Assembly: GCA_002408385.1 (NCBI GenBank)
Contig: DHSB01000082.1
Coordinates: 9,474 to 45,875, forward strand
Reading direction: 5' to 3'
DNA length: 36,402 nucleotides
Source: Myxococcales bacterium UBA5297
GTDB taxonomy: Bacteria; Myxococcota; Myxococcia; Myxococcales; UBA5297
Shown here piece by piece: positions 6,709-15,637 of the stretch (its first letter is position 1; each line of letters opens with the position of its first letter). The notes below the pieces were generated by a model. That model was given only the letters and a program-made list of their open reading frames with translations. It did not search any database and was not told the DNA's origin. The translations under genes were made by a program, and so were the position numbers.

Positions 6709-8637
6709 ATGCTCTCCCTATCGCTCCTGTCGGGGCCGAGGCGTCTGGCTGCATTAGGCTTGGCGGTCCTCTTCTTTGTCTTCCCGCGTTCGGGAACGCA
6801 GGCCGCCGAAGGCGGCTCGTTCGATCTCGAGCGCCTTCGCCTTGATCCGTCGGCGCTCGACTCACTCTCGGTCGGCTCGGGCCGCGTCATGTCGGAGGGC
6901 CAGCTCCGCATCGCCCTCGGCCTGCACTACGAGAGGAGCCCTCTGCTGGTCTTCGGAGAAGACGGCGAGAGCCTGGGCGCCATGGTGGGCGATCGCCTCA
7001 CCGCGCACCTGATGGCGGCGATGGCGGTCCACCCCCGCGTCGAGCTGGGCGCCCACCTCCCCATCGTCGCCTTCCAGCAGGGCGACGACCTCTCCTCGTG
7101 GCAGCTTCGCAATCCGCGCGCCTTCGCGTTCGGCTCTCCGACCCTCAGCGCTCGAGGCGTCATCCTGCGCCGCGCCGACGGCTACCCCACGGACCTGTCC
7201 GCGGCGGCGCGGCTCGTCATCCCCGTCGGAAGTGACGGGGCCTTTGCGCGCGACAGCTTCTGCGTCGCGCCTTCGCTCTCTGCCGGCCGCGAGCTGGGGC
7301 CCGTGCTGCTTTCCGCCGAGGTGGGCACTCAGCTTCGCGGCAGCGTCGACGTCTACGGCGAGCGGCTCGGCAGTCAGCTCGACGTCGGCGCGTCGGTGCT
7401 CGCGCACTCCTTCTTCCTCAAGCCCGAGCTCGTGCTGCGGGGCCACGTTCCGCTCACCGACGCGCCCGCGTCGATGGAGCTGCTGGCGGGCGCGCGCTAC
7501 GTGATCGGAGCCTTCGAGCTCTTTGCGTTGGGCGGGCCGGGCTTCGGAACCACGCCCGGGACTCCGCTGTTTCGCGTACTCGTGGGCGGAGCCTTCCGCT
7601 CGCTGGAGGTCGCGGCTCCACCGATCGACAGATGTGCCGCCGGTCAGAGTCACCTGCCCGCGGAATGCCCGGCGCTCGACGACGACGGCGACGGCGTGAA
7701 CAACGGCGCCGACGCCTGTCCGCTCGTTGCCGAGGACCTCGACGGCTTCGAGGACGGCGACGGGTGCGTGGACGCCGACAACGACGGTGACGGCATCGCC
7801 GACGTCTCCGATAGCTGTCCGCTGCAGAAGGGCGTGGCAGCTTTGGCGGGCTGCCCGGACACCGACGCCGACGGGGTCGCCGACGACAGCGATCGTTGCC
7901 CGCAAAAGCCGGGGCCGGTCAAAGAGGAGGGCTGTCCGGACAGCGACGGCGACGGCTCTGCCGACCACCTGGACGAATGCCCGACCCTCGCGGGCGCAGC
8001 CGATCGCAAAGGTTGCCCCGAGCCCGACAGCGACGGCGATGGCCTTGTCGACTCTGCTGACAAGTGCCCGCAGGAGCCGGGCATCCCCGAGACCCGCGGG
8101 TGCGCCCCGGTCGACGCGGACGAGGACGCGGTCGCGGACCACCTCGACAACTGTCCGAACGAGAAGGGCCCGGCCTCGAACCAGGGCTGCCCGGAGAAGA
8201 AGAAACAGCTCGTCGTGATCGCCCGCGGCAAGCTGGACATCAAGGACAAGGTCTACTTCGCGTCCGGGCGGTCGACGATCCTGCGGCGCTCGCACGCGCT
8301 GCTCGATCAGATCGCGTCGGTGATCGCAGGACACCCCGAGCTCGTGCGCATCGAGATCGAAGGCCACACCGACGATCGCGGCGCCGCCGAGGCCAACAAG
8401 CGGCTCTCGCAGCAGCGCGCCGAGTCGGTGCGCCGCTATCTGATCGAGAAGGGCATCGAGGCCTCGCGCCTGGTGGCCGTTGGCTTGGGCGAGGAGCGTC
8501 CCGCGGTGCCCAACGACACCGCGGCGGCCCGCGAGCAGAACCGGCGGGTGGAGTTCCGCACTTTCGACGGGCCGGAGCCGGCGTTCGCGCCTGCGCCGCT
8601 GCTCGTGCCGAAGTCGAATCCAGAGGAGGGGCGATAG
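6709..8637 (+). CDS. OmpA-family outer membrane protein with beta-barrel-like region and TSP type 3 repeats (TraB-like)
   Basis: A 642-residue protein is read from ATG at 6709, chosen because it begins a classical signal peptide (residues 1-33, ending near TQAAE). Residues about 35-315 have alternating beta-strand character like an outer-membrane barrel. Residues about 323-499 are calcium-binding thrombospondin type 3 repeats (DDDGDGVNNGADACP and six or so relatives). Residues about 500-625 are an OmpA peptidoglycan-binding domain with IEGHTDDRG, LSQQRAESVRRYL and NRRVEF. It would anchor an outer-membrane complex to the wall. The stop directly abuts the ATG of the giant cysteine-rich MYXO-CTERM gene. 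In Myxococcus, TraB (OmpA protein) works with TraA (Cys-rich MYXO-CTERM receptor) in outer-membrane exchange; this pair has the same division of labour. Orthology is inferred, not shown. Confidence 0.85.
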   Translation: MLSLSLLSGPRRLAALGLAVLFFVFPRSGTQAAEGGSFDLERLRLDPSALDSLSVGSGRVMSEGQLRIALGLHYERSPLLVFGEDGESLGAMVGDRLTAHLMAAMAVHPRVELGAHLPIVAFQQGDDLSSWQLRNPRAFAFGSPTLSARGVILRRADGYPTDLSAAARLVIPVGSDGAFARDSFCVAPSLSAGRELGPVLLSAEVGTQLRGSVDVYGERLGSQLDVGASVLAHSFFLKPELVLRGHVPLTDAPASMELLAGARYVIGAFELFALGGPGFGTTPGTPLFRVLVGGAFRSLEVAAPPIDRCAAGQSHLPAECPALDDDGDGVNNGADACPLVAEDLDGFEDGDGCVDADNDGDGIADVSDSCPLQKGVAALAGCPDTDADGVADDSDRCPQKPGPVKEEGCPDSDGDGSADHLDECPTLAGAADRKGCPEPDSDGDGLVDSADKCPQEPGIPETRGCAPVDADEDAVADHLDNCPNEKGPASNQGCPEKKKQLVVIARGKLDIKDKVYFASGRSTILRRSHALLDQIASVIAGHPELVRIEIEGHTDDRGAAEANKRLSQQRAESVRRYLIEKGIEASRLVAVGLGEERPAVPNDTAAAREQNRRVEFRTFDGPEPAFAPAPLLVPKSNPEEGR

Positions 8638-11600
8638 ATGAGAAGACACGCTCGAGGTGTGCTGTCGGTCGTTCTGCTCCTCGGCCTCGCTGCATCGACG
8701 GCGAACGCCCAGACCTTCCCCGCCGACTCGCAGTGGGAGCCGCTCGTCCGCGACGGCGTGCCGCTCTGGGACACCGCCGGTGACGGCCAGAACTCCCGTG
8801 ACGTCGTCGGCGACGCGAGCAACCCGTCGGCCTACGTCTACTCGGACGCCACGCACCTGTTCTTCCGGCTTCGCGTCGACGCTTCGGCGATGAAGAACGC
8901 AACCGCGTTCCAGTCGTTCGGCTGGGCGTGCGAGCTCGAGCTCGACGGCAATCTCCAGGCCTACGAGTACATCGTGATGCTCAACGGCATCGCGAACCCG
9001 GACGTCGTCGAGCTCTCGCAGAACACGAGCCCGTCGCTGAACGGCTCGCCCAACGATCCCGCCGAGGCCCTGCTCGGCACCTTCGCCGTGCCGCCGCATG
9101 GCAGGCAGATGCCGGCTCCCACGAGCTTCAACGGCACCCCCGACTACTTCGTCGACTGGGCGGTTCCCCTGTCGGCGCTCGAGGCGGCGGGCATCGAGGT
9201 CGGCGGCCCGATGCTCTTCATCTGCGGCAGCTCGAGCAACGCGGCGAACCTGACCGCCGACCTGCTCGCACCCAACGGCGAGACGCTGATTGGCGACCTT
9301 GTCTCCGATCCCATCGCGTGCGGCGACGGCGGATGCGACCGGTGCGAGACCGCCGAGGCCTGTGGTCCGGCTTGCCTGCCCTGCGCGGCGCCGACGCCCG
9401 CGTGCGACCCCGCGACCCTGACCTGCGTCGAATGCGCGGCGAGCTCCGATTGTCCGGTGAGCGTGCCGGCCTGCGACCCCTCGACGAACACCTGCCAGCC
9501 CTGTGTCGGGGACGCGGACTGCTCGGGCCGCGCTGCGACTCCGGCCTGCGACTCGACGACCGGCGGCTGCGTCGAGTGCACGGCGACGAATGAGGCTGCG
9601 TGCACGGGCGCGACCCCGGCATGCGACACCGCGAGCAACACCTGCGTCGCTTGTCTCGCCGACGCCGACTGCCCGGCGGGCGCGCCGGTCTGCGACGAGG
9701 GCTCGATGACCTGCGTCGGTTGCGGTGTGGACGCCGATTGCGCGCGGTTCCCGTCGAACCAGGCCTGCAACCCGACGAGCGGATCGTGCGTCGAGTGCAC
9801 CGCGACGAGCTCGACCGCGTGTGGCGGGGCGACGCCGTTCTGCGACCTCGCCACGAACGCGTGCGTGGGCTGTCTCGCCGATTCGGCCTGCGCCCCGTCA
9901 GCGCCCGTGTGCGATTCGGCCTTGAAGGCGTGCGCGGGATGCGCGGGAGACGCGGACTGCGCCGCCTACCCGGCTAGCCCTGCCTGCGAGGCGGTGAGCG
10001 GAGGCTGCGTCGAATGCACGCCGGGAAACGAGGCGCTCTGCGGCGGCCTGACGCCGATGTGCGACCCGGGAGCGTGGGAATGCGTCGGGTGCGTCGGAGC
10101 CTCCGACTGCTCGCCGGCGACGCCGGCCTGCGATCCCGGCTCGAAGCTGTGCGTCGGGTGCGGGAGCGACCTCGACTGCTCTGCCTACTCGGCGAGCCCG
10201 GCCTGCGACGCGACGAGCGGCGCGTGTGTCGAGTGCACCGGCTCGAACGACTCGGCCTGCGGCGGCACGACACCGTTCTGCGACGCGGGCGTCAACACCT
10301 GCGTCGGCTGCCTGGCCGATGTGGACTGCCCGGTGACTTCGCCGGTGTGCGATCCCGGGACGAAGAGCTGTGTCGGTTGCAGCGCGGACGCTGACTGCGC
10401 GGCGTACGCGGCGACTTCGGCGTGCAACACGACGAGCGGCGCTTGTGTCGAGTGCACCAGCACGAACGACTCGGCCTGCGCCGACCCGACCCCGCTGTGC
10501 GACGCGGGGCTGTCCGTCTGCGTCGGCTGCCTCACCGGCGGTGACTGCCCGCCGACCTCGCCGGCGTGCGATCCGGTCAGCGGGAGCTGCGTCGGATGCG
10601 CGGGTGACGTCGATTGCGCGGGCTTCGCCGATGCTCCTGCCTGCTCGGCCAGCGGAGCGTGTGCCGAATGCAGCGCCCAGAACGACGCTGCCTGCAACGG
10701 CACGACGCCGCTGTGCGACGCGAGCACGGGCACCTGCGTCGGGTGTCTCTCCGACGGCGATTGCCAGGCGAGCGCGCCGGTCTGCGATCCCTCGACGAAC
10801 GGCTGCGTCGGCTGTGGTGAAGACGCGGAGTGCGCGGCGTTCGCGAGCGCGCCTGCGTGCGATGCCGCCAGCGGTTCCTGCGTCGAATGCACCGCGACGA
10901 ACCGCGAGGCCTGCGGCGGGTCGACGCCGATCTGCGACGCCTCGACCAATACCTGTGTCGGCTGCACGGGCGCGAGCGATTGCCCGGTGGACGCTCCCGT
11001 TTGCGATCCGGTATCGAACGACTGTGGCGGGTGCAGCGATGACCTGCAGTGCGCCGGCCACGCCGGTTCGCCTGCCTGTGACCCGGAGACGGGCGGCTGC
11101 GTCGAGTGCACTGCGGGAAATTCCTTGGCCTGCGCCGGGGACGAGCCTCTTTGCGACGAGGCGACCAATAGCTGCGTCGGGTGCCTCGCCGACAGCGATT
11201 GCCCGGCAAACGCGCCCGTCTGCGATCCGTCGACGAAGGTGTGCGGGGGCTGCAGCGAGGATGCGGACTGCGCCGGCCGTCCGGGCGCGCCGGCGTGCAA
11301 CACGACGAGCGGCGCATGTGCGGAGTGCACCGCGCAGAGCTCGAGCCTTTGTACGGGCGCGACGCCGATTTGTGACCCCTCGACCTCGACGTGCGTCGGC
11401 TGCCTCGCGGACGGCGACTGCTCGGAGAGCGCGCCAGCCTGCGATCTGGTGGATCACACCTGCGGTCCCTGTGTGCGCGACGAGACCTGCGCGAGCCGGG
11501 CGGGCACGCCGGCGTGCGATGTCGACAGCGGCACCTGCGTCGTCTGCACGCCGAAGAATCCGGCCGCGTGCGGCGGCGCGACCCCGGTCTGCAACCCGGC

Positions 11601-14600
11601 AACCGAGAGCTGCGTCGAGTGCCTTTCCAACTCGGACTGCCCGGCGGCGCAGCCTGTCTGCGATCCGGCGACCCACCGCTGCGGCGGCTGTGAGAGCGAG
11701 GCCGATTGCTCGGGCCGAATCGGCGCGCTGGCCTGCGACACGGCGAGTGGCGCCTGCGAGGAGTGCACGGCCGAGGCTCAGGACCAGTGCCGCGGCAGCA
11801 CGCCGGTCTGCGACACCGAAGCCTCCGAGTGCGTCGCCTGCCTGTCGAGCGCCGACTGCCCGGATTCAGCGCCTCAGTGCGACGTCGAGACCCGGAGCTG
11901 CGGCGCATGCACAGGCTCTGAGGCTTGCGCCGGCCGGCCTTTGACGCCGACGTGCGGCGAGTCTGGGACCTGTGTGCAGTGCACGGCCGAGGATGCCTCG
12001 AATTGCCGGGCGGGCGCCTGTGACGCAGTGGCGTCGACGTGCCACGGCTGTCGCCGTGACTCGGACTGCCCGGCCTACGCGCCGCAGTGCGATGTGGCCG
12101 CCGGCACCTGCGGCGGCTGCACCAGCGACGGCGCCTGCGCCGGCCGTGCCGAAGCCTTGGCCTGCGACGCCGCGAACGGCGGCTGTGTGGAGTGCACGCC
12201 CGACGACGCCGAAGCGTGTCGCGGCTCGAGCCCGCTGTGCGATCCGCAGAGCTCGACCTGCGTCGGCTGCCTCGAGGACGCGGACTGCCCGGCCTCGAGC
12301 CCGGTATGCGACCCGGTAGCCGACCGCTGTCGGACCTGCACGAGCGACGGGGACTGCGCGGAACGTCCGGGGTTGGAGGCCTGCAACCCGGCGACGGGGA
12401 GCTGTGTGGAGTGCACGCCATTGAGCGCCCAGGCCTGCGGCGAGGTGGCCTGCGATGCGGCGACCTCGACGTGCGCCGGCTGCCGGGCGGACAGCGATTG
12501 CCCGGCCGCGCTCCCGGTCTGCGCCCCGTCGAGCCGCCAGTGCTCGCCGTGCGGGAGCGATCTGAACTGCGCGGCGCGGCCGACCATGCCGGCCTGCGAT
12601 GCGGCCACCGGCGCCTGTGTCACGTGTACCGCCTCGAGCTCGGGCGCCTGTGCGGGCCTCTCCTGCGACCCGGAATCGTCGCAGTGCGCCGGCTGCGCGA
12701 GCGACGCGGACTGCCCGGGCACGAGCCCGGTCTGCGACGAGGCGACGGGACTCTGCGGACCTTGTGGCGCGAGCGACGCCTGCTCGGCGCGGTCCGATGC
12801 TCCGGTGTGTGACCTGGGCTCGGGCGGCTGCGTCGAATGCACGCCGGCCGACCCGGCGGCATGCCCCGCGGCGACGCCGCTCTGCGACGCGGACCGTTCG
12901 CAGTGCGTCGAGTGCCTCTCGAACGCGAGCTGCCCGGGCGATCAGCCGGTCTGCGATCTGGTGGCTGGGACCTGTGGCGGCTGCGCCTCTGATGCCGACT
13001 GCACCGGGCGGCCGACGGCGCCGGTCTGCGACGTCGGGAGCGGCAGTTGCGTGCCGTGCACTCCGGCGAACCACAGGGTCTGCGCCGGCGCGGCTCCCGC
13101 CTGCGACCCGGAGACCTTCACCTGCGTTGGCTGCGTCGCCGACGCCGACTGTCCGGCCTCCGCGCCAGTCTGCGATTCGGCCTCGCAGCAGTGTGGCGAG
13201 TGCTCGAGCGACGCCGACTGTGAGGGCAGGGAAGGGCTGACGGCCTGCAATCCGGACAGCGGCGGCTGCGTGGTGTGTACGGGCTCGAACGCCGGCGCCT
13301 GCGGCGGCGACGCCTGTGATCCGGCGACGGGCGCCTGCACGGGATGCCGGTCGAACGCCGACTGCCCGGCCTCGGCTCCGGTGTGCGGCCTCGCGACCGG
13401 GACCTGCGGGCCCTGCAGCGAGAGCGCCGACTGCGAGGGCCGCGCGGGCGCCGGGGTCTGCGATTCGGGCAACGGCGGCTGTGTCACCTGCACGCCGCAG
13501 GAGGCCTCGGCCTGCTCGGGCGCGACCCCGGTCTGTGATCCAGAGACCTCGAGGTGCGTGGGCTGTCTCGCCGACAGCGACTGCCCAGCGAGCGCTCCGG
13601 TCTGTGACGCGTCGTCGCGGCTCTGCGCGGGATGCGATTCCGATGGCGATTGCTCGACGAGGCCGACGACGCCGGTCTGCAACAGCGCGACGGGCGTCTG
13701 CGTCGTGTGCACGCCACAGAGCTCGGGGGCCTGTGGCGATGGCCTCTGCGATCCGGCGAGCTTGTCCTGCCAGGGCTGCGCTTCGAACGCGGACTGCCCG
13801 GCGAGCGCGCCGAGGTGCGAGCTGGCGACCGGCACCTGTGGGCCCTGCAACTCGAACGCGGTCTGCTTCGGCCGGCCCCAGGGCGGGGTGTGCGACCCGG
13901 AGAGCGGCACCTGCGTCGAGTGCGTGGCCGATCAGACTGCGACCTGCGCCGCAAGCCAGCCGATATGCAGCCCGCTGAGCGATAGCTGCGTCGAGTGCGT
14001 CAGCGACTCGGACTGCCCGGCTTCGGCTCCGGTCTGCTCGCCGGCGGGAGAATGCGTCGGCTGCAATTCTGCCGAGGACTGTGAATCCAGGCCCGCTCAT
14101 GCCTGCAACGTCCACACGGGCGAATGCGTCGAGTGCACTCGCGAGGACAAGACGGCCTGCCCCGGTGAGCTGCCGGTTTGCGATTCGACGAGCCAGACCT
14201 GCGCGCAGTGCCTGCCGCCGCCGAGCGAGGACGCGACGGCGTGCCTGGAGGAAGCGAACGGGCATCGCTGCGTCGTCGACGATCTCGGCCAGGGCGTCTG
14301 CGGCTGCCTGGGCGATGAAGACTGCGGAGGTCCGATGTCCGGGCGCGTCTGCGAGCCCTCCATCGGCCGCTGCGTCGATGGCTGCTCGCCGGCGTCGGGG
14401 CGCAACGGATGCCCCGACGAGCTGTTCTGCTCATCGACCGATCCTGACCTCATCGGCGTCTGTGGGCCGTCGTGCGTCGCCGACGTGCAGTGCGCGGAGC
14501 TGTCGCGGGCGACGCCGTTCTGCGACGAGGCCGGCGGCACCTGCGTCGAGTGCACCGAGGACGATCACTGTGAGGGTCAGACCGGACCGCGCTGCTCCGA

Positions 14601-14988
14601 GGCACACACCTGCGTCGAGTGCACGCCGCAGCGGAACGGGTGCTCCGCGGAGGGCGCCGGCTCGGCCTGCCTCGGCGACGGGGCCTGCGGGTGCCGGACG
14701 GACGATGACTGTCGGCTCGCGGCGGGCGGCCGGATCTGCGGCCTCGCGAGGCAGCGTTGCCAGCCAGGCTGCCGCGTCTCGACCGACTCCGGTTGTCCGG
14801 AAGGGCAAAGCTGCTCGTCGACCGGTGACGGGGCGGGCGAGTGCGTTCCCGAGGAGCCCAAGCAGCCCGGATACCGCATCGCGGGCGGCGGCATCGACCT
14901 CGGTTGTTCCGCGGCGGGCTCGGCGGCTTCGCCGACCGTCCTGGGCTTGCTCCTGGCTCTCACGTGGCTGATGAGGCGCCGGAGGTAG
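8638..14988 (+). CDS. Giant cysteine-rich repeat cell-surface protein with MYXO-CTERM tail (TraA-like architecture)
   Basis: This is a 2116-residue protein whose ATG immediately follows the previous stop (TAGATG), implying translational coupling. Residues 1-24 are a signal peptide ending in ANAQ. Residues about 25-225 form a beta-rich domain (YVYSDATHLFFRLRVDAS, ELELDGNLQAYEYIVMLNG) resembling DOMON/CBM9-type sugar-binding folds rather than PA14. From about 230 to 1960 there are about 22 super-repeats of roughly 73 residues. Each has three 4-Cys modules typified by CVGCLADADCPAGAPVCD, CVGCGVDADCARFPSNQAC and CVECTATSSTACGGATPFC. More diverse Cys modules run to about 2075. The end has GIDLGCSAAG, a hydrophobic helix and RRRR, the MYXO-CTERM sorting signal. 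The protein should be a long disulfide-rich stalk holding an N-terminal recognition domain. A TraA-like adhesion or exchange role is inferred. Confidence 0.85.
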   Translation: MRRHARGVLSVVLLLGLAASTANAQTFPADSQWEPLVRDGVPLWDTAGDGQNSRDVVGDASNPSAYVYSDATHLFFRLRVDASAMKNATAFQSFGWACELELDGNLQAYEYIVMLNGIANPDVVELSQNTSPSLNGSPNDPAEALLGTFAVPPHGRQMPAPTSFNGTPDYFVDWAVPLSALEAAGIEVGGPMLFICGSSSNAANLTADLLAPNGETLIGDLVSDPIACGDGGCDRCETAEACGPACLPCAAPTPACDPATLTCVECAASSDCPVSVPACDPSTNTCQPCVGDADCSGRAATPACDSTTGGCVECTATNEAACTGATPACDTASNTCVACLADADCPAGAPVCDEGSMTCVGCGVDADCARFPSNQACNPTSGSCVECTATSSTACGGATPFCDLATNACVGCLADSACAPSAPVCDSALKACAGCAGDADCAAYPASPACEAVSGGCVECTPGNEALCGGLTPMCDPGAWECVGCVGASDCSPATPACDPGSKLCVGCGSDLDCSAYSASPACDATSGACVECTGSNDSACGGTTPFCDAGVNTCVGCLADVDCPVTSPVCDPGTKSCVGCSADADCAAYAATSACNTTSGACVECTSTNDSACADPTPLCDAGLSVCVGCLTGGDCPPTSPACDPVSGSCVGCAGDVDCAGFADAPACSASGACAECSAQNDAACNGTTPLCDASTGTCVGCLSDGDCQASAPVCDPSTNGCVGCGEDAECAAFASAPACDAASGSCVECTATNREACGGSTPICDASTNTCVGCTGASDCPVDAPVCDPVSNDCGGCSDDLQCAGHAGSPACDPETGGCVECTAGNSLACAGDEPLCDEATNSCVGCLADSDCPANAPVCDPSTKVCGGCSEDADCAGRPGAPACNTTSGACAECTAQSSSLCTGATPICDPSTSTCVGCLADGDCSESAPACDLVDHTCGPCVRDETCASRAGTPACDVDSGTCVVCTPKNPAACGGATPVCNPATESCVECLSNSDCPAAQPVCDPATHRCGGCESEADCSGRIGALACDTASGACEECTAEAQDQCRGSTPVCDTEASECVACLSSADCPDSAPQCDVETRSCGACTGSEACAGRPLTPTCGESGTCVQCTAEDASNCRAGACDAVASTCHGCRRDSDCPAYAPQCDVAAGTCGGCTSDGACAGRAEALACDAANGGCVECTPDDAEACRGSSPLCDPQSSTCVGCLEDADCPASSPVCDPVADRCRTCTSDGDCAERPGLEACNPATGSCVECTPLSAQACGEVACDAATSTCAGCRADSDCPAALPVCAPSSRQCSPCGSDLNCAARPTMPACDAATGACVTCTASSSGACAGLSCDPESSQCAGCASDADCPGTSPVCDEATGLCGPCGASDACSARSDAPVCDLGSGGCVECTPADPAACPAATPLCDADRSQCVECLSNASCPGDQPVCDLVAGTCGGCASDADCTGRPTAPVCDVGSGSCVPCTPANHRVCAGAAPACDPETFTCVGCVADADCPASAPVCDSASQQCGECSSDADCEGREGLTACNPDSGGCVVCTGSNAGACGGDACDPATGACTGCRSNADCPASAPVCGLATGTCGPCSESADCEGRAGAGVCDSGNGGCVTCTPQEASACSGATPVCDPETSRCVGCLADSDCPASAPVCDASSRLCAGCDSDGDCSTRPTTPVCNSATGVCVVCTPQSSGACGDGLCDPASLSCQGCASNADCPASAPRCELATGTCGPCNSNAVCFGRPQGGVCDPESGTCVECVADQTATCAASQPICSPLSDSCVECVSDSDCPASAPVCSPAGECVGCNSAEDCESRPAHACNVHTGECVECTREDKTACPGELPVCDSTSQTCAQCLPPPSEDATACLEEANGHRCVVDDLGQGVCGCLGDEDCGGPMSGRVCEPSIGRCVDGCSPASGRNGCPDELFCSSTDPDLIGVCGPSCVADVQCAELSRATPFCDEAGGTCVECTEDDHCEGQTGPRCSEAHTCVECTPQRNGCSAEGAGSACLGDGACGCRTDDDCRLAAGGRICGLARQRCQPGCRVSTDSGCPEGQSCSSTGDGAGECVPEEPKQPGYRIAGGGIDLGCSAAGSAASPTVLGLLLALTWLMRRRR
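9400..14200 (+). repeat. In-frame coding repeat of about 220 bp encoding three-module Cys super-repeats
   Basis: Within the giant surface protein, the C-type module (CVECT followed by 4-6 residues, then C and a TPxCD-like end) recurs about 22 times, each preceded by two other 4-Cys modules. Four of the C modules are two residues shorter (for example CRAGACDA and CGEVACDA types). The pattern is clear in protein; at DNA level copies are diverged, so it is old rather than freshly amplified. Confidence 0.8.
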
Positions 14989-15202
14989 AGCGGGGACGCA
15001 TCGCGGCAGCGCTGCTCGAGTCGAGGAGAAGGCTCGGGCGGCGCCCCTGGCCTTTCGAATCACGGCCGCGGCCCGGCGCGCAGCTCTTTCAATTCCGGCC
15101 CCGGCGCAGGTCGAGAGCCTGGCGAAAAGCCAATTATCCGCAATGGCGCCAGGGACGCGTCTGCTCTACGCTGGGCGGCACTCCACCCCCGAGGTTTCGA
15201 AA

Positions 15203-15600
15203 ATGAGACGCTGCACCAGCGCCGCGCTCGTCCTGGCCTGACGCTCCTCTTCGGCTGCTCGGCCGGCGGCGGCGAGCCTTCGCTCGACGCAGGGGCAGCT
15301 CTCGACGACTCGAGCGCAGTCGATTCGGGCCCCGACGCCTCCTCGAGCGACGCCGACGCCTCGACGGACGCTGGCCTGCCCGATACCGGGAGCAGCGACG
15401 CCGGCGAGCAGGACGCAGGCACGGTCGATCCCGATTCCGGTCGGCCGCGGGCGTCTGTTTCTGTCAGCCGGGAACGCGGGGCCCTGCAACGGGCGCTACC
15501 TTGCCATGCGCGGTCGATGGGAGCTCGGGCGCGTGCGTGGACCTGCACGCCGTTTCGCTGCTTCTCGCGCCGGTCGCGGGGTTAAGGCCGCCCCCGACTG
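15203..15600 (+). pseudogene. Frameshifted remnant of a lipoprotein gene
   Basis: ATG at 15203 starts MRRCTSAALVLA and hits TGA at 15239. Shifting frame gives LTLLFGCSAGGG, a lipobox, then a long Asp/Ala/Ser-rich linker (DAGAALDDSSAVDSGPDASS and on) typical of lipoproteins in this genome. Around 15450 sense moves to a third frame (GVCFCQPGTRGPATGATLPC and GACVDLHAVSLLL), then fades before the next gene. At least two frameshifts plus loss of the 3' part point to a decayed gene; sequencing errors are the alternative. The rest of the 649-bp gap (14989-15637) shows nothing recognisable. Confidence 0.6.
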
Positions 15601-15637
15601 CCGGTATCCTCCTGGTTGTGGCTACCAGGGGGACTTC

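Noticed and set aside
9898..14265. Long antisense frames across the Cys-rich gene
   Set aside because: Their repetition mirrors the sense repeat; composition is Arg/Ala/Gly-rich and no start region or domain is visible.
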